Source: Gongronella butleri (lineage: Eukaryota; Mucoromycota; Mucoromycetes; Mucorales; Cunninghamellaceae). From it: a stretch of DNA of 64,000 nucleotides. This document shows positions 10,592 through 23,786 of this stretch, in pieces. The number at the start of each line of letters is the position of its first letter. Positions within the stretch are counted from its first letter, which is position 1. The notes beneath the pieces are model-generated. The model was not told where the DNA came from and ran no database searches. It saw nothing but the letters and a program-made list of their open reading frames with translations. The translations under genes and the position numbers were made by a program. The stretch covers positions 310,001 through 374,000 of the forward strand of contig JAIWZP010000001.1 in the NCBI GenBank assembly GCA_025201375.1, in the 5' to 3' direction.

Positions 10592-12992
10592 ATGTCCCAG
10601 GTTCACCGTCCTGGCATAGCTCTATGGCCGCCACTGGGTGCGCTCAAGTTTGAAACGGACGATCAGACGCTGACACTGGCGGTTTTGCCCATGGTGGCGA
10701 GCGATGCTGAGCTGGAGGCGATGTTACAGGCGCAGGCGGTGCGCGCGAGGTCGACCAAGGCGCTCTCCGATCATTATGAACGAGTCGCCCAACAGAGCCA
10801 GCTCATGACTATGCCATCTGTGCTGCCTCTCTTTAGCCGCGACGGATCCATTGTTTCTGCAAACTCCATGGATCCCCGGCCGGCCCAGCCGCCACAAACT
10901 GCATTCACAGGCTTGAAACGCATCGTCCGTCCTGATCTGTTTGGAAGTCAACCCGCTCCGCCGCCCGAAACAGACGCTACCATTCATCTGCCGTTTGACA
11001 CGGAGAGATACAAGGCATCCGTGCGCGCAATGCTCGCCTTCATGGACAACCAGCCCGATGTGGCTGCTACGCACCCGGTAACGCAGCAGAAATTCAATGC
11101 AATTGTGTGTGCTCACGCGACGCTTTTTAATATTTTTTTTTATTTTTAGCCAATATCCACGTCATTGCCATCATTACCAGCACCAACACCTGATCAAAAT
11201 ATACCCGCGATCACTCTTCAGGTAATGGGGTCGTGAAATGGGATGCAAGTCATGGGATGACGCGGTCAAATCGCGCTCAAAATCGCAAAAAAACCACTAA
11301 ACAATGACTTTTTGCGCCTTGATTAGCCTGCCGTCGCCGAGCCTGATGTGCAAGTCACATCCGCAGCAACGGTCGCCCCAATTGTACATGAGACGCCGGC
11401 CCCTAGTGCAACAACAATATTACAGGATATTGTGCCCGTGTATCTGACCATGGAGCAAATCAATGCTTTGCAAGAGCTGAGCAACGTGCAGCCCAATGAG
11501 GATGCGCTGCCACGCAAGAAGCGCAATCATTTGAACGAGATGCTGAACATCTTAAATCACCCTGATTCGCAATGGACCGAGATTTCTTGGGACCAATCTG
11601 GCAAGACATGGTTCCTTCATAGCTTATTGACCCGACTCGGGGCCGAATTGGCCAAGGTACGAGCAAGAGGGCGAGAAACAACGGACAACAATGTTTCTGG
11701 CACGCTTATTTTCCATGTTTTATGCGATAGAGATTTGATGTGGTGATTGAATGTGGCGATCAAAACACCGAAAATGTGCTCCATCAGCTGCTACGGACGT
11801 CGTTCCAGCATTTCGGCCTGCAGCGCCTCCATGAAGTCCTACCCTCCATGGACGTCGTCTCTGGAGTGATTGTGCGCATCCCTAATGGGCCTGCGAGCGT
11901 CGTAAGTGGCTCCCTTTGCATCAATTACATGAAAATAAGCTATATTTGCTCATTTTTACGCCTTTTTTTTTTCTTTCACCACAGAAGCCATTGTCCGACT
12001 CAATTGATCTATACATTGCCATGGACGCTCGCATTCCTCTTGGTGCTGACCGATTCAAGTGCGCGTCGTCCCCTGGGGCGCCTGTGCCGCGCCTGCGCCT
12101 TCTTACGACCGATAGCATGGAAGAGCGGTTCTTTACACATGTGTTGGGCAATGGCACCCTTGCCGCCGGCCAAGCAACGGCCACGGAAAAAGGCGCGTTT
12201 ACAGCCATTTGCGACAATGCGCGCGAATTGGCGGCCGCGCGCCAAAATGTCGCAGATTTTCAAGAACGTACGAACGCATCCGTCACCAACGTGTTCCACT
12301 GGATCCAGGGTGGCATGAAACTTGCGTACGATCATTCCGCGCCCACGCAGGACACAAGCTCGCCCATGGATGTCGATATCGATATTGCCAATGTCGCTGA
12401 TGATACCATGCTTGTCGATAGCGCGCTCCTACCTGCGCGCCAGCTGTCCAATACCTCGTCCGAGGGCGACCAGGATGACAATGCATGGCGCGCACTCTTG
12501 CGTAGCGTAAGTTTTTATCAAAAAAAAAAGAAGTCGAATCACGCTCATCTTGTAAAATGTCCAACTAGCTCTTCACTTGCCACATCATGCCCGCCCTGGA
12601 GCGACAAAGCAAGCGACTGGAGCGTGGCCCTGATGTGTCATCGGACGCCGATTCGTTTTATTCAGCACACAGCGACTCAGAGTCCACGGTCAAGCGCGTC
12701 TCCGTGGAGGACGACGTTTTAAATATCATTGAATGTTTGCCCTGTAAGTCCAATGTGTCAATTGGTGCACAGAAGAAAGAGATAGCAAGAAAAGGAGACT
12801 CATTTTTGTATTCCAGTGTCACTGAGGGGCGATGATCAGCAGATTATGAGCGTGGTCAAGGCTAAACGTGCGGAATTTGACAAAAAGCTGCTTGTGGAGT
12901 ACCAAGAATTGCTGCGACAATTCCGAGCCAAGGTGGACAGCCATCAAGAGCAATTCATTGCGGCAACGACAAGCGCTTTGGAGGAAATGTAA
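10592..12992 (+). CDS. HDA1-complex subunit 2/3-like protein (vestigial helicase domain plus coiled coil)
   Basis: Seven exons: 10592-11077, 11150-11221, 11327-11656, 11731-11901, 11985-12506, 12569-12743, 12817-12992 (643 aa, all phases consistent). The first 190 residues are low in similarity and proline-rich. The middle, from VYLTMEQINAL through DQSGKTWFLHSLLTRLG, RFDVVIECGD, SIDLYIAMDARIPL and PRLRLLTTDSMEE, follows the layout of the HDA2/HDA3 (PF11496-type) SNF2-like fold. In that family the fold supports class II histone deacetylase complexes and S. pombe SHREC/Ccq1. An acidic linker (SSPMDVDIDIANVADD) follows. The last 60 residues are a predicted coiled coil (VVKAKRAEFDKKLLVEYQEL), also typical of HDA2/3. 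The assignment is by pattern only and an HMM search is needed. The role would be nuclear transcriptional silencing. Confidence 0.5.
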
Positions 12993-13226
12993 AAAAAAAA
13001 AAAATGGCGCGTAATAAAAAATGGATGACTTTGAATGATGATCCAATCATGCGGCCGGTTGACCACTTGACAAAACATTTCGCCCCGGCGAGAAGGGGTG
13101 CTGCGTTCAAATTCATTTCCAGAGCAAGAGGTGCCCCATTTTTGTCTTTTGTTCTCTCTTGGTTTGCTTTTTTCTTCGTTTCTTTCCATTTGCCTCCACT
13201 TTTTTGTATTTTATGTGAATGCAAGC

Positions 13227-15462
13227 ATGCAATGTCATTATTGTCGCTGTTATAACCGCAAGTTTTATTGCAAGGCGTGTTTGAGTGAGAGGTAAAACGG
13301 CGATGAGCCAAGGGGTTATGCTTTACCAGACTGTGTGTGAGCGTTGTAAAAGGACTTTTTGCTCCAACATTTTCTGCATTTTTAGATTGCTAGACCACAA
13401 CAAGGAGGTGCAGCGCACGCGTGACGAAAAGGAGACGGCCATCAAAGAGGCGCAATTGTATCTGGAGGAGACAGCGCCCATCCATCGCCTTGTTGTCGAG
13501 AAAAACAAGCGGTCGATGCATCTCGATAAGCTTGCACGCTCGCAGCAGCAGGTTACGATGGACACCGCGCAAGGTAAGGCACCAATTAAAAAAAAGAGAT
13601 GGATCAATGGCTTACAAGCAGCGAAAACCTGGAGATGTTGGCATGGCGAATGAAAAAAAAAATACGAAAAGCGCACCAAAAAAAAAAAATAAACAAAAGA
13701 AACGGCATCTGACACGTCATTTCTTTTTTTAGTGCGACGTGACATGGCGCAGCTGCAGGCGCAATTGAGTGAAAGAAGGGCTCGATTGCAGCAGGCAAAA
13801 CAAGCGTATCAAGCGGCATGTGCAAAGCTTGCGGTCAAAGATGATCCGACGGGCAAGGCGTGGCAGCGGACGCACAAAATGACGGCGCGCACGCGTCAAA
13901 TCCTTGTGCGCGAGGTCGCGTCGTTGTTCAATGTCAAAGCAGGCGTTGTCGAAGAAGAGGAGCCCGATGATGACGCGTCACGGCCAACACCCACGCCACC
14001 GGTGCCTGCCATGGACAGCAATGGCATGGACGATATGCCCTTCACGGCCATGCCACCTTCATCCACGCACCAGCGCAATCGCCCAGACTCGGACGACCTG
14101 TATATATGCGGCGTCAGCTTGCCAACACGCCTGATCGACATTTCAAGTAAAAAAAAAAAAAAAGAAAGAAATGACATTTCCAATGGAACGCGACATGTTG
14201 AATTCGCCTTTTTTTTTCGTATTTAGGATACCCTAAAGAAGAGCTCAATTCAGCTATTTATTACACGTGTCAGATGCTAGAGCTTGTGGTGCGATATTTG
14301 GGCATCAAGCTACCATTTACGCTCTTGCGCAAGGGCACACACCTGTACATCCGCCTTGTACCTCATTCCACCTTTTACGCGAGCCAAAGGTGAGGCAAAA
14401 AAGGAAAAAAAAAGAAGTACAATGGAACGATCTCATGGGATTTGTACCTTTTTTTTTTTTTTTTTTTTACCATTGCGCAGCAAAATGCCCCTTTTTGTGG
14501 ACCACGAGCGCGATTTTCGGCGATTCTTGTCAGGTATGGCGATGCTCAATTATGACATTGCGTACTTGTGCTACACGCAGGGCGTCGAGATCCCTCTGAG
14601 CCGCGTCGCCAATACATTGCACAATCTGATGGCATGCTGCTTTGCTCCAAATCTTGGCGTGTAATTTTTCCCACCTTTTTTTTTTTTTTTTTTTTTTTTT
14701 TTTGCAATTGGGATGCCCCATTGGCGGCTCACTCGTCTTTTTTATTATTATTATTTTTTTTTATCTTTGCTTAGGCGGTCGCATGCCACCATATACCAAG
14801 GTCTGATGGATATGGATTTCCCGCTGGATTTCCAGCAGGTCCTAAGGCAGACAGGGCTCCGGTAAAGGCCAATTCAGTCGCCAATGGCGCAAGAGGAGCT
14901 CCAATTGGCTCACGTGCCTTTTTTTATTTTTATTTCGGACGCGTCGTGCAGGTATCGGTGTGGCGTGCCGACAATGGAGCAAGATCTCGATGATAAGTAT
15001 TTTAAAGTGCGTCATTCTGCTTTTGTGGGCGATCAATATCATGGTGGTGATGACAATGACGACGACGATGACGATGACGACGACGACGATGATGACGACG
15101 TGGATGTGCAAGGTGGTGGCGGCGGTCGACGCGCGCGAAATGCACTTTTTGCGCCATTGGAAGATGCCGACGCCGACGAGCGCGACGACGCGGATCTTCT
15201 GGCGGCAACGGTGAGCCAGGGTGCCGGCGACGTGCAAAAGTCAGCGGCTGACAATAGCAGCAGTAGCCAAGAAAACTGGAATTTGGTGGATGTAATGCCA
15301 GCCTTTGCCACGACGCGGTCAGGGCCAAGCGAAAGCATTTTGCAGCTCGGCGCCACGTTCATGCCAGGCGTCCTTGGCATGATGGAGACACTAGGACGAA
15401 GCCACAATCATCATGGCTCATCCATCCAAAGAGATCAGCTGCGCACAAAGAGGCATCAATAA
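13227..15462 (+). CDS. ATG14: Atg14-like subunit of autophagy PI3-kinase complex I
   Basis: Seven exons: 13227-13291, 13386-13573, 13733-14146, 14227-14389, 14481-14660, 14775-14861, 14952-15462 (535 aa). The protein opens with the paired CXXC motifs of Atg14/Barkor (MQCHYCRCYNRKFYCKACL, Cys3/6 and Cys15/18). A long coiled coil follows (LLDHNKEVQRTRDEKETA to VRRDMAQLQAQL, about residues 25-150). The conserved Atg14/UVRAG domain then has YPKEELNSAIYYTCQMLELV, YLGIKLPF, NYDIAYLCYTQGVEIP and LHNLMACC. Atg14 recruits Vps34-Vps15-Atg6 to autophagosome-forming membranes. Residues about 398-415 are an almost pure aspartate run. The gene may continue: an open stretch at about 15552-15687 follows a good acceptor, but I see no matching donor, so I stop at 15462. 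No clear BATS domain was recognised. Confidence 0.8.
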
Positions 15463-16314
15463 AACTTTTCCCCGAGTCCATGCGCTACGCATTTTTTTTT
15501 TTTCGTGCATTCCATTGTTCCTTTGTTCTCCACAAACGAGACATCGTTTCAGTTGGATGGCGCATACCCTTTGTCATCCAAAAACTCAGGTTCGGTGTCT
15601 GAAATCAAGCAAATCCTGGCTGGCATTGCGCCTGTCCCGAAGCTCCATTGCCCATATGCAATGCCCCCAAAGATTGATCCCCAATGACTCGTGTGAAGCA
15701 TTGAAAAAAAAAAAAATCCATGTCTAGGGCAAAGTGAGCAAAAGGGAGTAAAGATTCATGAGGTTTTGACACCAATGTCAAAAAAAAAAAAAAACCGGGA
15801 ATTGGAAGTGCCACTCAGCTCATTTTTCTGTTTTGTTGAGCCCCGTCGGATTGAAGATTCCAGCAAGTGTGCCCTGACGACGGAGTCCACCCCACACTCG
15901 TACAATTTTTCAATTTAAACTTCCCATTTCGATCATCTCGCGCGAAGATCCAGAGCCAAGGGCTCTTTTTTTCTAGCCACAATGGGCTCAATTGCCACAA
16001 TGTTCATGACAGCATTGGCATTGGCTTGGCTGATCATGGCATCATAAAGATGGAGCGTGCTCAGTAGTGGCGTCTTGGCAAAAGGAAGGTGCAGCAATTG
16101 CCCATGATGGCTCTCTCGTCTTTTGTGTGACCCTCTCAAATAAAGAAAAAGGGTAAGAGGTGAATGGACTCCGATGGGGCCATTTCTATTTTTTTTTTCT
16201 TTTGCTGTGCACCCTTTTTTTCCCGTGTGGTTTCTTTCTTTCTTTTTTTTTTTTTTTTCCCTTCTTTTTCTTCTTTTTTTGTATCTCTGCGTTTTTTTTC
16301 TTTGTCTCGCCTTC
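15463..16314. other. Intergenic, no certain gene
   Basis: This stretch holds the 3' flank of the Atg14 gene and the promoter of the Zn2Cys6 gene. A short open stretch (about 15552-15687; QLDGAYPLSSKNSG to PKIDPQ) lies after a TTTCAG acceptor. It could be a missed last exon or chance. From about 16184 to 16310 there is a long pyrimidine tract with T runs just before the start codon. Confidence 0.4.
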
Positions 16315-19181
16315 ATGGACGACTCGTTCCCTTCTACAGAGTACACGGCGACGGGCGAGAAGCGCCGGCGACTTGCGCAAGCGTGCCTCACGTGCCGACG
16401 CAAGAAAGTAAGGTGTTTTGCGACGTTTTGTTCATGACTAAAGTTGCTGACTGCTTGTTTTAGACAAAGTGCGATGGTGTAAAGCCAGTTTGCAACAATT
16501 GCAGCCGCTTGCACCAGGAATGCAATTATGCTTTGAGTAGCCGAAAGCGCAAAGTGGCGCGCCAAGGCCATATTGAGGTTTTGGAAGCACGCCTGGCGAA
16601 AATGGAGACGCTGCTCAAGCAGCAAAATGGGCCATCGCAAGGCGGCCATACGACAGCGACAACTGGCAAGGCGGGCGCGCCATCCATTCTCGCCACGGCC
16701 GCGGAAAAGCGTGCCGCGTACCCAATTGATCTCAACAACCTTACCATGGTCCGCAACACGGACCCATCCTTGCCACCCATGTCCCTTGTCGAGTGCTTGA
16801 CTGAGGGTGGGTCGGCCCAGTATGTCATTGACATGGACAGGAGGTTGCTGCCGACCCGTGATATCCAGGAAAGGCTCGTCAGGCGCTATCTCGATCGTCT
16901 TTACGGGTGTGCTCCCTTTTTCTACCCCGAGGACATCCTGGACCTCGACAGATGCCCCACCGTTATCATCATGGCCATCACCACCGCGACCATCAAGTAC
17001 GACGCCGCTTCAATTCGCAAATCAGGCCGAAAAAGCGCGAACTAACGCCCTTTTTTTTTTTGCCAATTTTTTTGTTTTTACTTGACCAGATACATCCAAG
17101 ATGATGACAACAATGAGGACCTGCCGCCATGGCTTGCGGGTGAAAAGTATGCGATTCATATTCGCCAGCGGCTCAATGATATATTGGATGTGCCTTCCAT
17201 CATGCATATCCAGGTGCTCATGCTACTGATCATGCACGAATTCGGCTGTGCCCGTGGTGCACGCAGCTGGATGTACTGCGGCATGGCTTGCAGGTAATAA
17301 AAAAAAAAAGAGTTCAAATCGACCCCGATCGCGATGGCTAATCGGCAAAAATTGGCTTTTTAGAATGGCTCAAGAGCTCAATCTGCACGCCGAACCCAAG
17401 GTCAAGAAAGGAGAAGTCATCAGTATCGAATTATGGCGCAAACACGAGCTCAGTCGACGCGTCTTTTGGAGCATCTATATGTTTGACAGGTACAAAAAAG
17501 AAAAAAAAAAACGAAAACAGGACAAAGGGGGACGTGCGCGAGCTTTTTTTTCATCGTTCCCACTGTTTTGGTTCCCAATTCCTCTTAGATTTGGCGGCGC
17601 ATCGACGGCACGTCCCGTTATGTTTGACGACAACGATATTGATGTGCATTTGCCTGTGGAGGCCGAGGACATGGAGCAGGACGAGTTTTATTCCGAGTCG
17701 CTGGACGGTAGCACGCTTGCAACATACCAAGTGGTGCAGCGCGATGAGCACGGCGCGCCAATGAAGATTAAACTCGTGGACAGGACACCACAAGACCCTG
17801 TGCACCGCGCGCGCTGCAATCTCGGCTGGATCACTCATATGCTGCGCATCACCTACCTCTTCAACAAGGTCGCCACCTTTGTCAATCGCACCATGGTGCG
17901 TGAAAACACCCCTCTGGCCCCATTCGACATGGAGAGCCCCGATTATATCAATCTCAGCGCCGAGCTGGACCGCTGGATGGAGCAATTGCCCCTCAACATG
18001 CGCAACACCCCGGCCAATCTTGAACGCTACCGATCAGAAATGTCCAGAGATACGCACCGCTTCTTGCTCGTAAGTGGAAATAGAGGAAAAAAAGGAGTGA
18101 AATTGAAGAAAAACGAAGAAAAACGAGGCTCATTCGATGCGACGCGTTTTTTCTCTTTCCTCATTGTTCCAATAGTCGCATATCCTCTACAACTCGCTCG
18201 TGGTGTTTCTGAATCGCCCTGCACTCGCATTGACGTCCGGGATCAAGACAATGAACAAATTGCCGCAGCCAATCCGCGACGCGATCCATTTGGGCCTGGA
18301 AAAATGCCAGGCTGCGTCCGACAATGTATCTGTCATGCTGGACGACATCAACACGCACGTCAAGCAGGTGTTCCCATTTCTTTCGTATCTAACCTATTCC
18401 ACAGCCACCGTCGTTGTCCATACCATCTTCAATGGCCGCCCACACGAGGCCAAAAAGGCGGCTCAGGCTCTCAAAAGCCATTGCTTGTTCCTGCAGGTAC
18501 GAAGACGCGAAAAAAAAAAAGCGAACAACTTTGGAAGACTGACGCGTCTTCTCGATTTTTTTTTTTAAAAAAATGTGACAGAACATGCGCAAGTACTATG
18601 CCATGGCGGATAAGCTGTTTTTCATGATTCGCGACTTTTACGCGATCCACAAGAATCAATTGGTGATGAGTGACATTGACAATGATTCAGCGAGCAAACT
18701 GCCGAATTCACCCGCGCATAAAAAGGTGGTTTCGCCCGATGCAAAGCATGAAGAGTCGCCGCGTCGATCTTCCGCACAGACTTTTCCCTCGACCGAGGCG
18801 ACACTGGGCACGTCCGTGTCCAACAGCAGCATCGCGTCGTCGTCATCACCTTCGAGCACGTCGGCTTCGAGCTCGACACCGCAAATGAGCGCGCGGTCAC
18901 TCGATGAATTGCTCGGCTCCATCGACAACACTTTCACACAACTTCTCGACCAATCGTGGTCCTCCATTGGTACAGCTGCAGAGCCAACAAGCACCATGTT
19001 CGCCACCATGCCCGCGTTCCCCTCGATCAATGCCTCGTCACACCATCAAAATGGCAATCCAGCAGACCCTTCCATGGTCCTAGGCGCAAATCACACCTTC
19101 CCAGGCGTCACAAATGCCAATACCGGCTCCATCATCCCTCAATGGCCTTTCCCCACCTCCAATGCCGACTTTGATCTGTAA
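16315..19181 (+). CDS. Zn(II)2Cys6 fungal transcription factor
   Basis: Seven exons: 16315-16407, 16464-16996, 17090-17293, 17364-17489, 17589-18069, 18176-18496, 18582-19181 (785 aa). The Zn2Cys6 cluster is perfect, with Cys24, 27, 34, 41, 44 and 51 (QACLTCRRKK / TKCDGVKPVCNNC). Intron 1 splits the cluster. A basic linker and a coiled-coil dimerisation stretch follow (GHIEVLEARLAKMETLLKQQ). The middle domain, about residues 160-480, is the fungal-specific transcription factor fold, with LVRRYLDRLYGCAPFFYPED, RRVFWSIYMFDR, PVMFDDNDIDVHLP and SHILYNSLVVFLNRPAL. The C-terminus is Ser/Thr/Asn-rich, probably activating. The target pathway cannot be told from the sequence; the neighbours do not form a metabolic cluster. 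Confidence 0.92.
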
Positions 19182-19588
19182 CTTCCCAAGTCTTTTTCTT
19201 TTTCGTTTTGCACGCTTTTGCCGCCACCCCTCTCCTCGTCCAAATCTTTTGTATTTTATACCTGCTGTAGTTGTTTTTTTTTATGTAGTGCTCCCTGTCT
19301 TTTATATTTTCCTTGGGAACAGAGGAAGAAAAATAAAAAATATGTAAAAAGACACACCATCTTGAGGGGTGAGCGGGAGATCAAAAAAAAAAAAAGAGGA
19401 AGATATGTCAGACGAAAAAAAAAAGGAGAGCAAGCGGGCTTTTTTTTGCCCCATATTTGCAAAGGAGCTGCGGTCACCGATTTTTTTTGTATTTTGTTGC
19501 TTTTCTTCCCGCACTTGCCTCTCTTTTTTTTTTTTTCTTTACTTTTTTTCTCCTGTTCTTATTGTTTCTTTCTTTTGCTTCGTTTTAC

Positions 19589-20617
19589 ATGGATTTTTCG
19601 CCTCAGCCTGGCAGCTTCACAGTGTTCAAGGACGAGGACGATGCCTGCGATGATGTTTTGATGGACGACCGGGAGCCTGCTGCTGCGGACAGGCGCGCGC
19701 GCGCGACGTCAACCGGTTTTGCGCCACACCCCTTCTCCGCCGCGATCACCATGACCAAACACATCCCTTCCAAGGGCCTTGCCGACAAGACAAACCATGC
19801 ACGCAGCCTCAAAGTGGACACCTCGGCCAAGCCGTCCTCGCATTTGGCTGCGCCAGCAGACACACCCGCCTTTGGTCATTTTGCACACCCATTTCCCTTG
19901 GCATTGCCCCTCGCTAGTCCCGCTGTGGCTCGTACGACAAGGAAAAAAAAAAAAGAAAAAAAAGAGAAAGTGCTTCCTCACCGTTTTAATTTTTTCTGTT
20001 TCTATTTTTTTCTTTTTCTCTTCTTGTTCTGATTTGACATAGTCGATGTCGATGCCGATGCCACGCGCATTGTCGTGATTGAAAACCTGACCCAGGACAG
20101 ACAGCGTGTGATTGTGGACATGATTCGCGTGAGTGACTGGGAAAAACAAAAAGGCATGACATCAAAATGGCTAATCAAACTCATTTCAAAAAAAAAAAAA
20201 AATAGGGGGCTGGACAGGTCAAATCCATTCATCACAGGTTCGTTCCGACGCAGACCACACCAATGCCTGCATTTGCTGCGCCATTTTGCCCCCCTGTACC
20301 AACAGAGAGCGGCACAGCCAGCTTTTTGCTTGTCATGGCTGTGATTTACTTTAATGTGCAGCACGCACAGGCTTGTTTGACGTCTCTGAGTCAATACGAC
20401 GCACAACACGCCGCCGCCACGGGCGCCGCGCGCCTGATCATCTCCTACAGCACGGATGCTGCCTTCATTTCTTCTTTTTCACGAACACCCCTCGACATCC
20501 CACCCACCTGCATCTATGTTTCCATGCAAGCACCCCAATGGAGGCTCAAATTATTGGATTATTTGGTAAAAACGCAGTGCGCGGTGAAATGACAGCAGCC
20601 AACGCATCTTTTTTTTC

Positions 20618-20652
<35 letters not shown>

Positions 20653-22165
20653 GCATGCACAGAGCATATTCCGTGCGGAAGGCGACATCCGCGCGCACCA
20701 TGAGGTTCAATGGGTTGATCAATGTTTTGTGGTCATGCTGGAGTATCAAGATACGCGTGTCACCGCCATGGTCCATGACAAATTCCATCGAATTTCACAT
20801 CAAGTGAGCACTTCTTCCTAAAAAAAAAAAAAAAAAACTCGTTGTCGATTAGTGGCCGCCCTCGCAATGGCACCAAATGCCCGTAAAAGAGGACAAAGTG
20901 GCATTGACTCTGCTTTTTTTTTTTTTTAGGGTATCCGATTTGAAACGTCGTATTCGCCGCCAAATTCGATGATTTCCACACCAGCCGCGTTTTCGCTGTC
21001 TGAGCCGCTTCTTTCACCCCTGTCACCATTCAATGACATGCTTCCGCCTGTGGTCAATCCCACCATGTCGCGCTCAGCTTCGGATCCCCTCGTCTTGGGC
21101 GCGGAAATGACCATGGGAATGGCAGTCTCCGATCCATCCATGTCAAATCTGCAGGCCATCTGGGCCACCGACGTGTCGCGCGCGTCTTCCATCGACGACA
21201 CACTTGCCAATTCACCAATTCGCCCACTTTCACCTGAAATGGACTTGCCATCCACTCAAATAGAGCACACAGCCGCCATTTTAATGCCATCCATCTCTGA
21301 AGCTTCTCAAACAACCCCATTGCGCCGTCCAAAACGACCATTGCAGTCACAGGCACACAACGCTGCACGCAATTCGTCATCAGCATCGCTGCCTGCCAGC
21401 ATGAACTCGCCACGCGCCTTGTCATATGCCCACGTTGTTGCTTCCACTCCCATGCAAGGGGGTTTGCCGCCACCATCCGGCCTCAGTCAAAGCAGCAGCT
21501 CCAGTACCAACAGCGCCAATGCTTCCATGACCGGCATCGCCCCCAGCCAGCGCGTCACGCCTCTCAGCGGTCCAATGGCAAATTCCAATGCATTCAAGCT
21601 CGATCTCGCCAAAATCAGCAAAGGACAGGATAAGCGCACCACTTTTATGATCCGAAATATCCCAAACAAGTACACACAGGTAATGGAAAAGGAGCAAAAG
21701 AAAAAAAACCAAAAAAAAAGCTCGCGGAGGCGACGCGTCGCGGGGCTTGAATTGATTTGTCATGTGTGCTCTCCACGCATGTTTCGGTCTTTTGCAAACG
21801 TTTAGGAGATGATTCGATCGTGGATTGATACGACACACAAGGGAACATATGACTTTTTATACCTGCCAATTGATTTTGAAAACAAATGCAACATTGGCTA
21901 CGCGTTCATCAACTTTATGGAGCCTCGGTTCGTGGTGACGTTTGCGCAAACGCGTCTGGGCAAGCATTGGGCGCAATTCAACTCGGAAAAAAAGTGTGAT
22001 TTGGCATACGCACGGCTCCAGGGCAAGGCAAGTCTGATCCAGCGCTTCCGCAATTCAGACATCATGCAGCAGGACGTGTCATACCAGCCCATCCTCTTCC
22101 ACAGCTCGGGCCCCAACAAGGGCATGCCCGAGGAGTTCCCTCGGCGCCAGTCAAACCATCATTAG
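19589..22165 (+). CDS. Mei2-like RNA-binding protein
   Basis: Six exons: 19589-19931, 20043-20128, 20254-20565, 20663-20803, 20930-21679, 21806-22165 (663 aa). Two divergent RRM-like units come first: RIVVIENLTQDRQRVIVDMI, FLLVMAVIYFNVQHAQACL and CFVVMLEYQDTR. A long Ser/Pro-rich linker follows. The C-terminal RRM carries the family hallmarks (TTFMIRNIPNKYT, GTYDFLYLPIDFENKCNIGY, AFINFMEPRFV, AQFNSEKKCDLAYARLQGK). That third RRM defines the Mei2 family, which in fission yeast captures an RNA and drives meiosis, and in plants acts in development. Here a role in sporulation or zygospore differentiation is only an inference. Exon 3 is the least certain join, because a second acceptor lies just upstream at 20237. 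Confidence 0.88.
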
Positions 22166-23449
22166 GCCATCCACACGCACATTTCAGCTCTTTTTTTTTT
22201 TTCTCTTATGTCTTTTTTTTACTGCCGTAAATCTAGTCTCTCTCTTTGCTGTTAGTCATTTTCACCCTACTATTGCCTCTCTGTGTCTTGCTTTTACTAT
22301 CCATTCGTCTTTCTGCTACATTTCATTTTCGTTTTAATTCCCTGTTTTTTTTCCCCTTTTCCCCCCTTTTGTGCATGTCATTCCCGCTGTTCTCTGTCAC
22401 GCTTGGACGCGACCCTTTCCCAGCACCCCCTTTCATTTCTCCTTCCACTGCATCAAATAAAATAGCCACTTGTTTTCTGTATTTTATGAAGAAAATGAGA
22501 GAATACGCGCCATTGGAATGCAAAAAAGCATTTTGGGCCAGAAAAAAAACCCCCCATGTCCAAGCAACAATAATGCATCGTCAAGATGAGTAAGATTGCC
22601 ATGGCTTTCTCATTTAAAAAAGGCAAAAAAAAAAAGAGAGAGATGCGTCAAAATTGCCACGCCTCATCGCCAGAATGGTCGCCATTGTTCTTTTTCTTGC
22701 TTTATTTCTGGTTACGCTTTCTTTGAGAGGCGACTCAATGTCAGAGAACAAGTGCTGGTCTATGTTAATGATCAAAATTGCATCTGTCTCGACCTGGACG
22801 GGTGAATTTTGCGCCATTGCGCCCAAATCTTGGCAAAAAAAAAAAAAAAGTTCGTTGACTGGTTCCGCGTGGCACTTGCGCGTGTATTCTTTGCTACTGT
22901 CGTTGTGCATACATTAGGCGTTGTTTTCGCCTTGTGACAAAAACACAAAAAAGGGACACATTTTCGCCATTTTTTTTCGATTTTTGCTCTTCTTGCAGCC
23001 ATTGAAACCCACTGTGCGTACCTGTTTTGTGCAATCTTGTCACTTGCGCATTGTGCGCACGTCCAACCCAATATCTTGACAGGGCAATCCCTCGGGTAAA
23101 CAGCTTCTTTTTCATAAAATCTCCCAAAAAAATAACCATTTTCCTCTTACCCCATGTTATCATCCTCTTACAGAAAAAAGAAGATCATTAATGCTCTGTC
23201 CCACAACGAGGAAGTACCAAGTATTATGTAGAGTGTCACTTTTATTGAAGCCTCGTTGCTCAGAGCTTTATAAAACAAAGTGCAATAAAATCGGCCAAAA
23301 CGCGCGCAAAAGCACATATACTCTTATTTTAATTTTATCTATGGTGCCAGTGGGCGCGCGCGCTGATGTCAGCGAGCGAAATTTCCTAGGTCGATAGAAC
23401 TCCATGAGCCCAGCTCTCCAGAACTCCCGCCTTTGGCTTGGTTTCCATC

Positions 23450-23482
<33 letters not shown>

Positions 23483-23489
23483 TCCAAGT
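22166..23489. other. Intergenic, no gene seen
   Basis: It begins with a T/C-rich 3' UTR of the Mei2-like gene, with AATAAA near 22458. The rest is A/T homopolymer-rich with no recognisable protein. A 29-base T run at about 23453-23481 marks the edge of the Helitron relic. Confidence 0.45.
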
Positions 23490-23498
23490 GTAATAAGG

Positions 23499-23786
23499 CT
23501 AATTTCCCAATGTCCGCCGTGCGTCACCCAGGTGCCAGAAATACTTTGCATGTTTCAAGAGGGTCTCGTTGCGTTTGGCAATTGCCTCGGGCGTCCAGCC
23601 CGGATCGCCATACATAAACATGAGCGGATAGGCCATTGGCATATAATTGACATTTAGCGAGGATAGCCGCTGATATTGGATGTAGGCGCCGTCGGCGGCA
23701 CTTTCGGGATTGCGCAATTTCACCCTGACGAGGTGGGGCTGATTTGATTCACGCTTGACGTCCATTACCACGGCAATCTCTGGCAT
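23499..23786 (-). pseudogene. Helitron helicase-like N-terminal (Rep-flanking) fragment
   Basis: A 95-residue open stretch contains IQYQRLSSLNVNYMPMAYPL and FMYGDPGWTPEA. This matches the conserved Helitron 'R-L-S-S-L/H-P-x-Y-M-P-L-x-Y-P-L-L-F-x-Y-G-x-x-G-W' block, which lies ahead of the replication-initiator domain. The HUH motif itself was not found within it, and both flanks lose similarity at once. It is a fragment, not an active gene. Confidence 0.7.
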
